Shown: positions 26,949 through 35,030 of the stretch, in pieces | Position numbering within the stretch: position 1 is the stretch's first letter | How the letters are laid out: every line of letters begins with the position of its first letter | NCBI RefSeq assembly: GCF_002943525.1 | Contig: NZ_CP025394.1 | Location: 4,402,001-4,466,000 of the forward strand | Reading direction: 5' to 3' | DNA length: 64,000 bases | DNA from: Kitasatospora sp. MMS16-BH015 | GTDB taxonomy: Bacteria > Actinomycetota > Actinomycetes > Streptomycetales > Streptomycetaceae | Position numbers and translations under genes: made by a program | The notes under the pieces: model-generated | The model's input: the letters and a program-made list of their open reading frames with translations, nothing else | Databases searched by the model: none | What the model was told of the DNA's origin: nothing

Positions 26949-27719
26949 GTGCCTAATTCCACGATTCCTCCGCTTCCGGGCTCCGGACGCCGGATCGGCA
27001 CCCGAATTGTCGGACGTGCCCTGACCTGCGCCGTCTTCGCGCTCGCCGGATTGCTCTTCTACATCAGCGCGCAGACCGCCAAGGGCACCTCCCTGCGGAC
27101 CGACAACACCCTGCTCCACCTCAGTGACGTGATACAGCAGCGGTCCACCCAGAACCAGCAGGACCAGGCCGAGCTCTCCGCCCTGCAGGACCGGGCCGAC
27201 GCCCTGGTCAAGGAGCAGAACCGCAGCCCGGCCGACACCGCCCAGCTGGACGCCCTGCAGAAGGCGGCCGGCCTCCAGGGCCTCCAGGGCCCCGGCCTGA
27301 CCGTCACCCTCAACGACGCCCCGCCCGGCGCCACCGCCCGCATCCCGGGCGTGCCCGAGCCCGGCGTCAACGACCTGGTCATCCACCAGCAGGACATCCA
27401 GGCCGTGGTCAACGCGCTCTGGCGCGGCGGCGCCGAGGGCATCCAGGTGATGGACCAGCGCCTGATCGCCACCAGCGCCGTGCGCTGCGTGGGCAACACC
27501 CTGCTGCTCCAGGGCCGGGTCTACTCCCCGCCGTACGTGATCAAGGCGGTGGGCAGGACCGACGGGCTGCGCTCGGCCGTGGACAACGACCCCACCATCC
27601 GCAACTACCTCCAGTACGTCGCCGCCTACGGCCTCGGCTGGAAGGTGCAGGAGAGCGGCGACCTCCAGCTGCCCGGCTACGCCGGCACCGTCGACCTGCA
27701 CGCCGCCACCGGCGGCTGA
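26949..27719 (+). CDS. DUF881 family membrane-anchored protein
   Basis: 256-residue protein with an N-terminal membrane helix (ALTCAVFALAGLLFYISAQ), a coiled-coil-like stretch (residues 55-105) and the DUF881 domain (GLQGPGLTVTLNDAP..., DLVIHQQDIQAVVNALWRGGAEGIQVMDQRL, VGNTLLLQGRVYSPPYVIKAVG). The domain would lie outside the cytoplasm. The family accompanies division and sortase genes in actinobacteria; its function is unknown. GTG start with AAGGAGA upstream. Confidence 0.92.
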   Translation: MPNSTIPPLPGSGRRIGTRIVGRALTCAVFALAGLLFYISAQTAKGTSLRTDNTLLHLSDVIQQRSTQNQQDQAELSALQDRADALVKEQNRSPADTAQLDALQKAAGLQGLQGPGLTVTLNDAPPGATARIPGVPEPGVNDLVIHQQDIQAVVNALWRGGAEGIQVMDQRLIATSAVRCVGNTLLLQGRVYSPPYVIKAVGRTDGLRSAVDNDPTIRNYLQYVAAYGLGWKVQESGDLQLPGYAGTVDLHAATGG

Positions 27720-27802
27720 GCCGCAGCCGACCGGTGGATACCCGCCTGTGGGGCGGGCCCGGCGGTCTAGTCTTTGACTGCGACCTGAACCCTAGGAGTG
27801 CC

Positions 27803-27973
27803 ATGTACGACTGGATCTGGCGGCACCTGCCGGGGAACCTCCCCGTCCGGACGATCCTCGCGCTGCTCCTGATCGCCGGGGCGGTCTACGTCCTGTTCCA
27901 GTACGTCTTCCCGTGGGTGGAGCCGCTGCTGCCCTTCGGCGACGTCACGGTGGACCAGAGCGGCACCGGATGA
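27803..27973 (+). CDS. Small single-pass membrane protein
   Basis: 56 residues beginning MYDWIWRHLPGNLPVRT, then one helix ILALLLIAGAVYVLFQYVFPW and a short acidic tail. TAGGAG lies 5 bases before the ATG. A similar small protein is conserved at this position (DUF881 to pabA) in streptomycetes as far as I recall. Function unknown. Confidence 0.82.
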   Translation: MYDWIWRHLPGNLPVRTILALLLIAGAVYVLFQYVFPWVEPLLPFGDVTVDQSGTG

Positions 27974-28011
27974 CCGGGCCTCGGCACACGCACTCCAGGA
28001 GTAGTACGCGC

Positions 28012-28674
28012 ATGACCTCCGTCGGCGGCTCGCCCCGCATCCTCGTGGTGGACAACTACGACAGCTTCGTCTTCAACCTCGTGCAGTACCTCTACCAGCT
28101 GGGGGCCACCTGCGAGGTGGTGCGCAACGACGAGGTGACGGTGGAGCACGCGGTGCGGCGGGCCGGTGACCAGGGCTTCGACGGGGTGCTGCTCTCCCCC
28201 GGGCCCGGATCGCCCGAGGAGGCCGGGGTCTGCGTCGACATGGTGCACCACTGCGCGGCCATCGGGCTGCCGGTCTTCGGCGTCTGCCTCGGCCTGCAGT
28301 CGATCGCCGTCGCCTACGGCGCGGTGGTCGGCCGGGCGCCGGAGCTGCTGCACGGCAAGACCTCGCCGGTCGAGCACGAGGACGCCGGCGTCTTCGCCGG
28401 CCTGGCCTCGCCGCTCACCTGCACCCGCTACCACTCGCTGGCCGTCGACCCGGCCACCGTGCCCGCCGAGCTGCTGGTCACCGCCCGCACCGCGAGCGGC
28501 GTGATCATGGGCCTGCGCCACCGCGACCTGCCGGTGGAGGGAGTGCAGTTCCACCCCGAGTCGGTGCTCACCGAGGGCGGCCACCGGATGCTGGCCAACT
28601 GGCTGGCCGAGTGCGGCGACCCCGCCGCCGTCGGCCGCTCGGCCGGGCTCGCGCCGGTGATCGGCCGGGGCTGA
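28012..28674 (+). CDS. pabA: Aminodeoxychorismate/anthranilate synthase component II (glutamine amidotransferase)
   Basis: Class I glutamine amidotransferase subunit that supplies ammonia to a chorismate-using synthase for folate (PabA) or tryptophan (TrpG). The 220-residue protein has LVVDNYDSFVFNLVQYL at the N-terminus, the nucleophile Cys92 in GVCLGLQS, and His181/Glu183 in FHPES, so the triad is complete. The ATG at 28012 has CCAGGAG upstream. No partner subunit is adjacent, so substrate choice is inferred from the conserved location. Confidence 0.9.
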   Translation: MTSVGGSPRILVVDNYDSFVFNLVQYLYQLGATCEVVRNDEVTVEHAVRRAGDQGFDGVLLSPGPGSPEEAGVCVDMVHHCAAIGLPVFGVCLGLQSIAVAYGAVVGRAPELLHGKTSPVEHEDAGVFAGLASPLTCTRYHSLAVDPATVPAELLVTARTASGVIMGLRHRDLPVEGVQFHPESVLTEGGHRMLANWLAECGDPAAVGRSAGLAPVIGRG

Positions 28675-28678
28675 CCGG

Positions 28679-29632
28679 GTGACCGTGCTACGCCCGGAGG
28701 GGGGCGCCGGCCCGGCCACCGGGGACGGTCCGGGCGCCGGGGGAGAACCGGGGGACTGGGGGGTCTACGAGCCCGCTCCCGAGCCGCCGGCCCCCGCCGA
28801 CTCGACGCTCCGGCTGCGGATACCCGGCCAGGGCGGCCGACGGGCCGCCGGGGCCGGGACGGCCCTGCGCGGCGGTACCGGACGGCGCCGGGGCGGCCGG
28901 GCGCGCGGGCCCCGGACGCGGCGGCCCGAGCCCAAGCGGGTGGTGCTGGCCCGGCTGGTGGGGGAGCTGCTGATCACCCTGGGCGCGGTGATGCTGCTCT
29001 TCGTCGCCTACCAGCTCTGGTGGACCAACGTGCAGGCCGACGCCTCGGCCGACGACACCCGCAGCCGCCTGGAGCAGCAGTGGGCCGCCGCCGCCGCCCC
29101 CGCCGGCCCGGCACCGGCCACCGGCTCCGGCTCCCCCGCCGCCAGGCCGGCCGGGGCCTTCCAGCCCGGCCAGGGCTTCGCCGTCCTGCACGTGCCCAAG
29201 CTGGGCCTGACCTACCCGATCGCCGAGGGCACCGGCAAGCAGCAGGTGCTCGACAAGGGCCTGGTCGGCCACTACACCGGCACCGCGATGCCGGCCGACC
29301 CCAGCGGCAACTTCGCGATCGCCGCCCACCGGACCACCCACGGGCAGCCGTTCCGCAAGCTCGCCGAGCTGGTGCCGGGGGACAGGGTGGTGGTGGAGAC
29401 GGCCACCGCGTACTACACGTACGAGGTCGAGGGCGGCATCCCGGAGACGCCTCCCTCGAACGTGTCGGTGATCCTTCCGGTGCCGAAGGGCTCGCCGTTC
29501 GGCGGCCCCGGGCGGTACCTGACCATGACCACCTGCACGCCGGAGTTCAGTGCCCGGGGCAGGCTGATCGTCTTTGGCAAGATGGTCGAGGAACGGCCGA
29601 GGAGCCAGGGACAGCCCCCGGCGCTCGGCTGA
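28679..29632 (+). CDS. srtE: Class E sortase (first copy)
   Basis: Membrane transpeptidase that anchors surface proteins to peptidoglycan; class E enzymes of streptomycetes act on LAXTG-type signals of chaplins and other aerial proteins. The 317 residues comprise a long basic, Gly/Pro-rich cytoplasmic N-terminus (about 95 residues), one helix (LVGELLITLGAVMLLFVAYQLWW), and the sortase domain with His217 (AAHRTTHG), Cys286 (TTCTPEF) and Arg293. It starts 4 bases after pabA and is followed by a second sortase. Confidence 0.94.
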   Translation: MTVLRPEGGAGPATGDGPGAGGEPGDWGVYEPAPEPPAPADSTLRLRIPGQGGRRAAGAGTALRGGTGRRRGGRARGPRTRRPEPKRVVLARLVGELLITLGAVMLLFVAYQLWWTNVQADASADDTRSRLEQQWAAAAAPAGPAPATGSGSPAARPAGAFQPGQGFAVLHVPKLGLTYPIAEGTGKQQVLDKGLVGHYTGTAMPADPSGNFAIAAHRTTHGQPFRKLAELVPGDRVVVETATAYYTYEVEGGIPETPPSNVSVILPVPKGSPFGGPGRYLTMTTCTPEFSARGRLIVFGKMVEERPRSQGQPPALG

Positions 29633-29657
29633 CCCGAGGGTCTGCGAGGCGATCGGT

Positions 29658-30377
29658 GTGACGAAGGTGCGGCGGAGCCGGGGTGCGGTGCTGCTCGGGG
29701 TGGTCGGCGAGCTGCTGATCACCGCCGGGGTGGTGCTGGGCCTGTTTGTGGCGTACTCGCTCTGGTGGACCGACGTGGTCGCCGACCGGCGAGCCGGGCA
29801 GGTCGGCGGCGAGCTGCGCCGGGACTGGGCCGCCACCGCGCCCGCCCGGCCCGGCGGCGGTGCCGAGGCCGCCGCGCCGCCGGTGTACGCGGCCGGGGAC
29901 GGGATCGGCTTCCTGCACGTGCCGGCCTTGGGCAAGGGCGATTCCACGCTGATCCGGATGGGTACCACCCCGGAGGTGCTCAACGAGGGCGTGGCCGGGG
30001 TCTACCAGGACCCGTACCGGGCCGCGATGCCCTGGGAGGCCGAGGGCAACTTCGCCCTCGCCGCCCACCGGGACGGCCACGGCGCCCGCTTCCACGACCT
30101 CGACCGGCTCGGCAAGGGCGATCCGATCGTGGTGGAGACCAAGGACAGCTGGTACGTCTACCGGGTCGACGCCACCCTCCCGCAGACCTCCCGCTACGAC
30201 ACCGGCATCATCGCCCCCGTCCCGGTCGGCTCCGGCTACCACCAGCCCGGCCGCTACCTCACCCTGACCACCTGCACCCCCGTCTACACCTCGCGCTACC
30301 GGATGGCCGTCTGGGCCAGCCTGGTCCGGGTCGATCCGGTGGACGCCAAGCGCACTCCCCCGCCCGAACTGCGCTGA
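29658..30377 (+). CDS. srtE: Class E sortase (second copy)
   Basis: 239-residue paralogue of the preceding sortase, with a much shorter cytoplasmic N-terminus. One helix (VVGELLITAGVVLGLFVAYSLWW) aligns closely with that of the first copy. Catalytic residues are His137 (LAAHRDGHG), Cys206 (LTTCTPVYTSRYR) and the following Arg. The GTG at 29658 is chosen because it begins the conserved TKVRRSRG stretch; the frame is open to 29574, inside the first sortase. The pair probably arose by tandem duplication. Confidence 0.94.
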   Translation: MTKVRRSRGAVLLGVVGELLITAGVVLGLFVAYSLWWTDVVADRRAGQVGGELRRDWAATAPARPGGGAEAAAPPVYAAGDGIGFLHVPALGKGDSTLIRMGTTPEVLNEGVAGVYQDPYRAAMPWEAEGNFALAAHRDGHGARFHDLDRLGKGDPIVVETKDSWYVYRVDATLPQTSRYDTGIIAPVPVGSGYHQPGRYLTLTTCTPVYTSRYRMAVWASLVRVDPVDAKRTPPPELR

Positions 30378-30501
30378 GCCCTGATGTGACCTGTATCACG
30401 ATGCCGGTTGCCGTAACTCCCCCCGGTGAAGTGGTGAGAACCAGCAAGGCTGGGGTGGTGAGCGGGGCGCAAGGCCCGGCCCGGACAAGGGAGTTGAAGC
30501 C

Positions 30502-31443
30502 ATGGCGGGGGAGATGATGCGGGCGGTCGAGGCACAGGCCTGGGGCGGGCCCGAGGTGCTGCGGCCGGTGCAGCGGGAGCGGCCGGAGCCCGGGCCTACC
30601 GAGGTGCTGGTGCGGGTGCACGCGGCCGGGATCAACCCGGTGGACTGGAAGACCCGCAAGTACGGCGGTCTGCTGCGGGTGCCGGCGCCGTTCGTGCCCG
30701 GCTACGACGTCTCCGGGGTGGTGGAGGCGGTCGGGATGGGCGTGGTGCTCTTCCGGCCGGGGGACGAGGTGTACGGCATGGTGGGCTTCCCCCACCTGCG
30801 CGGCGCCTACGCCGAGTACCTCACCGCCCCGACCAGGCACCTGGTGGCCAAGCCGGCCGAGCTCAGCCACGTCACCGCCGCCGCCCTGCCGCTGGCCGCG
30901 CTGACGGCCTGGCAGGCGCTCTTCGACGTGGCCGGGCTGCGGGCCGGGCAGCGGGTCCTGGTGCACGCGGCGGCGGGCGGCCTGGGCCACCTGGCCGTCC
31001 AGATCGCCAAGGCGGCCGGCGCGTACGTGATCGGTACGGCCAGTACGGCCAAGCACGAGTACCTGCGGGGCCTGGGCGCGGACGAGCTGATCGACTACCG
31101 GACCACGGATTTCGCCTCGGCGGTCTCCGATCTCGACGTGGTGCTCGACACCATCGGCGGCGACTACGGCGCCCGGTCGCTGCCGCTGATCAAGGACGGC
31201 GGCGCCCTGGTCAACTTCACCGGCCCCGACGACCTCCGCCCCGGCCCGCGCGGCATCCGGTCCTCCTTCATGTTGGTGGAGCCCGACCGCCGCGCCCTGC
31301 TCGCCGTCGACGCCCTCGTCCGCGAGGGCCGGCTGCGCCCCACCGTGGTCGACACTTTCCCCCTCGCCGAGGCCGCGAAGGCCCACGAGGTGAGCGAATC
31401 CGGCCGCACCACGGGCAAGTTGGTCCTCCGGATGGTCGACTGA
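30502..31443 (+). CDS. NADP-dependent oxidoreductase, quinone-reductase type (MDR superfamily)
   Basis: 313-residue medium-chain reductase. The N-terminal GroES-like domain has VHAAGINPVDWKTRKYGG and PFVPGYDVSGVVEAVG; the Rossmann domain has VLVHAAAGGLGHLAVQIAKAAGAYVIGTAS. The catalytic zinc ligands of alcohol dehydrogenases are missing, so a zinc-free quinone or enone reductase is likely. AAGGGAG precedes the ATG. A strong hairpin follows. Substrate unknown. Confidence 0.88.
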   Translation: MAGEMMRAVEAQAWGGPEVLRPVQRERPEPGPTEVLVRVHAAGINPVDWKTRKYGGLLRVPAPFVPGYDVSGVVEAVGMGVVLFRPGDEVYGMVGFPHLRGAYAEYLTAPTRHLVAKPAELSHVTAAALPLAALTAWQALFDVAGLRAGQRVLVHAAAGGLGHLAVQIAKAAGAYVIGTASTAKHEYLRGLGADELIDYRTTDFASAVSDLDVVLDTIGGDYGARSLPLIKDGGALVNFTGPDDLRPGPRGIRSSFMLVEPDRRALLAVDALVREGRLRPTVVDTFPLAEAAKAHEVSESGRTTGKLVLRMVD

Positions 31444-31451
31444 CCACAACC

Positions 31452-31562
31452 TGTGGATAACTCCGGGCCAGTTGACGCACCGTGCCGTCAACTGGCCCGT
31501 CTGACCAGTGGAGTTGTCGGGACGGCTCCGACTTGACGACCTGTGGACAAGGCTGTGCACAA
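31452..31562. promoter_or_regulatory. Second DnaA-box cluster outside oriC
   Basis: TGTGGATAA at 31452-31460 and TGTGGACAA at 31542-31550 are perfect boxes in the same orientation. TGTGCACAA at 31554-31562 is an 8-of-9 match. They flank the terminator of the oxidoreductase gene. Confidence 0.7.
31464..31499 (+). terminator. Terminator after the oxidoreductase gene
   Basis: Perfect 14-bp stem CGGGCCAGTTGACG / CGTCAACTGGCCCG with 8-base loop, 20 bases after the stop. Confidence 0.8.
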
Positions 31563-31649
31563 CTCACTGTGGAAGCGCTTGTGCGGCGTCAGCTCGGGTA
31601 TCACGGAGAGTGGGTGACGTCAGCTGAGGTGAATCACGGGGGTGGGTGC

Positions 31650-31805
31650 GTGGCGCGGAAGAAGCAGGGCGGCGACTGGTTCTTGGGGCTGCTGCTGGGG
31701 CTGATCCTGGTCGTCGGCCTGGCGCCGGGGCTCTTCCTGATCTTCGCGCTGCTCTGGGCGATCGCGCACGGAGCGTCCTTGCCGCCCTGGCACGGGGGCG
31801 GGTAG
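31650..31805 (+). CDS. Small membrane protein, unknown
   Basis: 51 residues: basic start ARKKQGGDW, then a long hydrophobic stretch FLGLLLGLILVVGLAPGLFLIFALLWAIAHG able to form one or two helices, ending HGGG. The GTG at 31650 is preceded by a G-rich stretch; an earlier in-frame GTG at 31614 is possible. I do not recognise a family. Confidence 0.55.
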   Translation: MARKKQGGDWFLGLLLGLILVVGLAPGLFLIFALLWAIAHGASLPPWHGGG

Positions 31806-31917
31806 CGGAGTGCTTCGATGCGCTGCTCCGAGAGAGTGACGAAGCTGGCCGGAAATCGTTCCCAGGGCGATCCGGGCGCACCGCCCGGAGCCGCTGCACG
31901 AGGTTGAGGTGGGAACG

Positions 31918-32568
31918 ATGGATATCAGCGAAGCCGTGGTGTTGGAGTCGCGGACCCTGCGAGGCACCATGACCGGCCGGGTCGAGGTGCTGGACAAGGT
32001 GAAGGCGCTGGTGCTGCTGCCGGACGGGCTGCACGTGACCGGACAGATGGTGGCCGACTACTACGAGGTTGGCTTGGAGGCCATCAAGTCCTTGGTGAAG
32101 GACCACCGGGAGGAGCTGGAGAACAGCGGATACCGCGTTGTTGCAGGTCAGGAACTCAGGTCCTTTAAGGACCTGAGTTCCTTCGACCCCCGGACGCCCA
32201 CGCTCGCGGTTTTCCCGAGGCGGGCCGTGCTCAACGTGGGGATGCTCCTGCGCGACAGCGAGGTGGCCCGGGAGGTGCGGCGGTGGCTGCTGGACCGCGC
32301 GGAGCCACCGGGGATGAGCCAGGAGCTGGAGCGACTGAGGGCGGAGCAGCAGCAGCTCAAGGTCGAGCAGCAGCGCCTGTGGGAGGCGCACGCCGCGCTG
32401 GCGCGGCAGGCGGAGCTGGACCGGGAGGTGATCGGGGCGCTGAGCGTGCGGATAGCGGACATGTCCTGCGAGGTCCGGACGCTCGGGGGGCGGGTGGACA
32501 TGCTCTGCTCGCTGGCGAGTGCTCCTGGGCCGGGCCGGCGGCGGTTCACTGGGCGGTCGAGGCGCTAA
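31918..32568 (+). CDS. Phage-regulator-like protein of unknown function
   Basis: 216-residue protein. The N-terminal part (HVTGQMVADYYEVGLEAIKSLVKDHREELENSGYRVVAG) looks like a DNA-binding module in which a growth-stage-type residue pattern precedes a helix. The middle (LAVFPRRAVLNVGMLLRDSEVAREVRRWLLD) resembles conserved segments of phage antirepressor and BRO-like proteins. The C-terminus is a Gln/Glu/Arg-rich coiled coil followed by a basic tail. The ATG at 31918 has GAGG 8 bases upstream. A 31-base palindrome lies in frame (32151-32181), and two related palindromes follow the gene. Function not assigned; a DNA-binding role is inference. Confidence 0.75.
   Translation: MDISEAVVLESRTLRGTMTGRVEVLDKVKALVLLPDGLHVTGQMVADYYEVGLEAIKSLVKDHREELENSGYRVVAGQELRSFKDLSSFDPRTPTLAVFPRRAVLNVGMLLRDSEVAREVRRWLLDRAEPPGMSQELERLRAEQQQLKVEQQRLWEAHAALARQAELDREVIGALSVRIADMSCEVRTLGGRVDMLCSLASAPGPGRRRFTGRSRR
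32151..32181. repeat. Palindrome inside a coding sequence
   Basis: Arms GGAACTCAGGTCCTT and AAGGACCTGAGTTCC around one central T are exactly complementary. In frame they encode ELRSFKDLSSF of the phage-regulator-like protein. The centre CCTTNAAGG is shared with two palindromes downstream. Confidence 0.9.
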
Positions 32569-32573
32569 GAGAC

Positions 32574-32596
32574 CTCTGTGCCTTCAAGGCACAGAG
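32574..32596. repeat. Palindrome just after the phage-regulator-like gene
   Basis: Perfect arms CTCTGTGCCTT and AAGGCACAGAG around one C, beginning 6 bases after the stop codon. It could end transcription or act as an operator. Confidence 0.85.
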
Positions 32597-32598
32597 AG

Positions 32599-32607
32599 TT
32601 ATCCACA
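32599..32607 (+). promoter_or_regulatory. Perfect DnaA box between two palindromes
   Basis: TTATCCACA, the strongest form of the box, located 2 bases after one palindrome and 10 before the next. Confidence 0.65.
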
Positions 32608-32617
32608 GGGGTGGCGG

Positions 32618-32644
32618 CACAGAGGTCCTTCAAGGACCTCTGTG
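32618..32644. repeat. Second palindrome after the phage-regulator-like gene
   Basis: Perfect arms CACAGAGGTCCTT and AAGGACCTCTGTG around one C. Its inner AGGTCCTTNAAGGACCT is identical to the core of the palindrome inside the gene. Confidence 0.85.
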
Positions 32645-32661
32645 ACTGGCCTGCGGAAATG

Positions 32662-32700
32662 CCGGAGGGGGCCACCGCGAGCAGCGGTGGCCCCCTCCGG
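32662..32700 (-). terminator. Terminator of the kinase operon
   Basis: Perfect 17-bp stem (CCGGAGGGGGCCACCGC and complement, 5-base loop) ending 6 bases before the kinase stop on the minus strand. Confidence 0.85.
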
Positions 32701-32705
32701 GTGGG

Positions 32706-34808
32706 TCAGTTGTTGCCGGCGGGCGGGGAGGCCGAGCCGGAGGGGGACGGGGTGTTGCTGCCGCCGCCGTTCTTGTCGGCGGGCTTGGTGAAGAGGGTGA
32801 CGCTGCTGCCGGGGGCGGCCTGGTTGCCGGCGCCGGGGGTGGAGTAGAGGACGATGGCGTTCGGGTCCTGGGGGCCGACCACGGTGTAGTGGAGGCCGGC
32901 GGCCTCGAGCTGCTTGCCGGCTTCCTTCAGGGTCACGTTCTGGAGCGGGGGGACGGTCACGTTCTGGGCCATCTTGCCGACCATGATCGTGACGGTGCCG
33001 CCCTTCTTCAGGGAACCGGTCTTGGGGGACTGGTCGATGACCACGCCGTCCTTGGCCTGGTCGGTGGTGCTGACCGTCTTGACGGACGGGGTGAGGCCGG
33101 CGTCGCTGATGGCCTGCTGGGCGGCGTCGGACTGCTGGCCGACCACCGGCGGGACGGGGATCTTGCCCTGGCCGCTGGAGAGGGTCAGGGTGACGGTCGA
33201 GCCGGGGGCGGCGTTGCCGGTCACGTCCTGGGAGATCACCGAGTCCTGGGGGACGGAGTCGCTGTCCTTGTAGGCCATCGGGCCGACTGTGAAGCCGGCC
33301 TTGGTGAGGGCGGCGGAGGCGTCGTCCTTGGTCTTGCCGGTCACGTCCGGGACGGCCTGGGTGACCGGGCCGGCGGAGAGGTGGACCTTGATGACGGTGT
33401 CGGCAGCGACCTGGATGCCGGCCTTGGGCTCCTGGGTGCAGACCTGGCCCTGCTTGATGCTGGTGTCCGGGCACTGGATCTGGTCGCCCTGGCTCAGCTG
33501 GAGCTTGGCGTTGGTGTTGGTCACCGCCTGCTGGGCTTCGGCGAAGGTCTTGCCGACCAGGGTGGGCGAGGTGACCTTGCCGCCGCCGCTGTCGCCGGGC
33601 GGGGCGATGGCCTGGACGACGAAGTAGGCACCCACCAGGACCAGCACGGCCGCCACGGCCAGGATGATCCAGGAGGTGTTGCTCTTCTTCGGCGGCTCCT
33701 GGCCGCGGCGGCCGCCGCGGTCGTAGTCGTCGTAGCCGCCGTTGTCGTTGCCGCCGGGGCCGCCGGGGTAGCCCTGCTGCTCCTGGTAGCCGTAGGCGGG
33801 CTGCGGGGGGCCGACCGGCGGCATCATCGTGGTCGGGCCGGCCGCGCCCTGCTGCGGGAGCAGGTTGGTCTGGCCGTACGGGTCGTGCTGGGCGTAGCCC
33901 TGCTGCTGGTCGTAGCCGTAGCCGGCCGCGCCCATGCCGTAGGCGGCCTGCTGGGCGGCGATCACCGGGAGGCCGTCGAGGAAGCGCTCGATGTCCTCGC
34001 GCATCTCGTCGGCGCTCTGGTACCGGTAGTCGCGGTCCTTGGTGAGCGACTTGAGCACGATCGCGTCGATCTCGGGCCGCAGCTCGGGGTCGTACGTGGA
34101 CGGCGGCAGCGGGTCCTCGCGGACGTGCTGGTACGCCACCGCGATCGGCGAGTCGCCGACGAACGGCGGGCGGACGGCGAGCAGCTCGTAGAGCAGGCAG
34201 CCGGTGGAGTAGATGTCGGAGCGCGCGTCGACCTGCTCGCCCTTGGCCTGCTCCGGGGAGAGGTACTGGGCGGTGCCGATCACGGCGGAGGTCTGGGTCA
34301 TCGTCATGCCGGCGTCGCCCATGGCGCGGGCGATGCCGAAGTCCATGACCTTGACGTTGCCCTGCCGGGTGAGCATGACGTTGGCGGGCTTGATGTCGCG
34401 GTGGACGATCCCGGCCCGGTGCGAGTACTCCAGGGCCTGCAGGATGCCGATGGTCATCTCGAGCGCGCGCTCGGGCAGCAGCCGGCGGCCGGAGTGCAGC
34501 AGCTCGCGCAGGGTGGACCCCTCGACGTACTCCATCACGATGTACGGGATGGAGATGTTGTCGATGTAGTCCTCGCCGGTGTCGTAGACGGCGACGATGG
34601 TGGGGTGGTTGAGTGAGGCCGCGGACTGCGCCTCGCGACGGAAGCGGGCCTGGAACGAAGGGTCGCGGGCCATGTCGGCCCGCAGCGTCTTCACTGCGAC
34701 GGAACGGCCGAGCCGGGTGTCATGGGCGAGGTAGACCTCGGCCATGCCGCCGCGTCCGAGGACGCCGCCGAGCTCGTACCTGCCGCCTAGGCGACGAGGC
34801 TCTTCCAT
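32706..34808 (-). CDS. pknB: Serine/threonine protein kinase with PASTA domains
   Basis: Membrane receptor kinase sensing peptidoglycan fragments or lipid II and controlling growth and division. The 700-residue protein has an N-terminal kinase domain (GRGGMAEVYLAHD, catalytic Lys40, HRDIKPAN with Asp138, DFG at 156-158, activation-loop threonines in TMTQTSAVIGT), a Gly/Gln/Tyr-rich juxtamembrane linker, one helix near residue 390 and four extracellular PASTA repeats, then a Ser/Pro/Gly tail. The ATG at 34808 gives the MEEPRRLGGRY start of streptomycete homologues; a GTG lies upstream at 34829. It is the last gene of the fhaA-to-kinase operon. Confidence 0.95.
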   Translation of the reverse strand: MEEPRRLGGRYELGGVLGRGGMAEVYLAHDTRLGRSVAVKTLRADMARDPSFQARFRREAQSAASLNHPTIVAVYDTGEDYIDNISIPYIVMEYVEGSTLRELLHSGRRLLPERALEMTIGILQALEYSHRAGIVHRDIKPANVMLTRQGNVKVMDFGIARAMGDAGMTMTQTSAVIGTAQYLSPEQAKGEQVDARSDIYSTGCLLYELLAVRPPFVGDSPIAVAYQHVREDPLPPSTYDPELRPEIDAIVLKSLTKDRDYRYQSADEMREDIERFLDGLPVIAAQQAAYGMGAAGYGYDQQQGYAQHDPYGQTNLLPQQGAAGPTTMMPPVGPPQPAYGYQEQQGYPGGPGGNDNGGYDDYDRGGRRGQEPPKKSNTSWIILAVAAVLVLVGAYFVVQAIAPPGDSGGGKVTSPTLVGKTFAEAQQAVTNTNAKLQLSQGDQIQCPDTSIKQGQVCTQEPKAGIQVAADTVIKVHLSAGPVTQAVPDVTGKTKDDASAALTKAGFTVGPMAYKDSDSVPQDSVISQDVTGNAAPGSTVTLTLSSGQGKIPVPPVVGQQSDAAQQAISDAGLTPSVKTVSTTDQAKDGVVIDQSPKTGSLKKGGTVTIMVGKMAQNVTVPPLQNVTLKEAGKQLEAAGLHYTVVGPQDPNAIVLYSTPGAGNQAAPGSSVTLFTKPADKNGGGSNTPSPSGSASPPAGNN

Positions 34809-35030
34809 AGTTCCGACCCTCTCCCTCACCGGCCGGTGAGGATGTCACGTTGGTGTCCCCGCACGCACTCATGGACGCGGCCGACACCACGCTGGTTCTG
34901 TGACCTCGGCCCCACGGGGTGGCCGTGGGCGAGCCGCGGGCACACCCGCTGCTGCGGATACGCTACCGCTCCGGCCCGGCGGTGCCGTGCCGGGCCGCCA
35001 GCTGAGACCAGACCGGTATCGAAGATGCGA

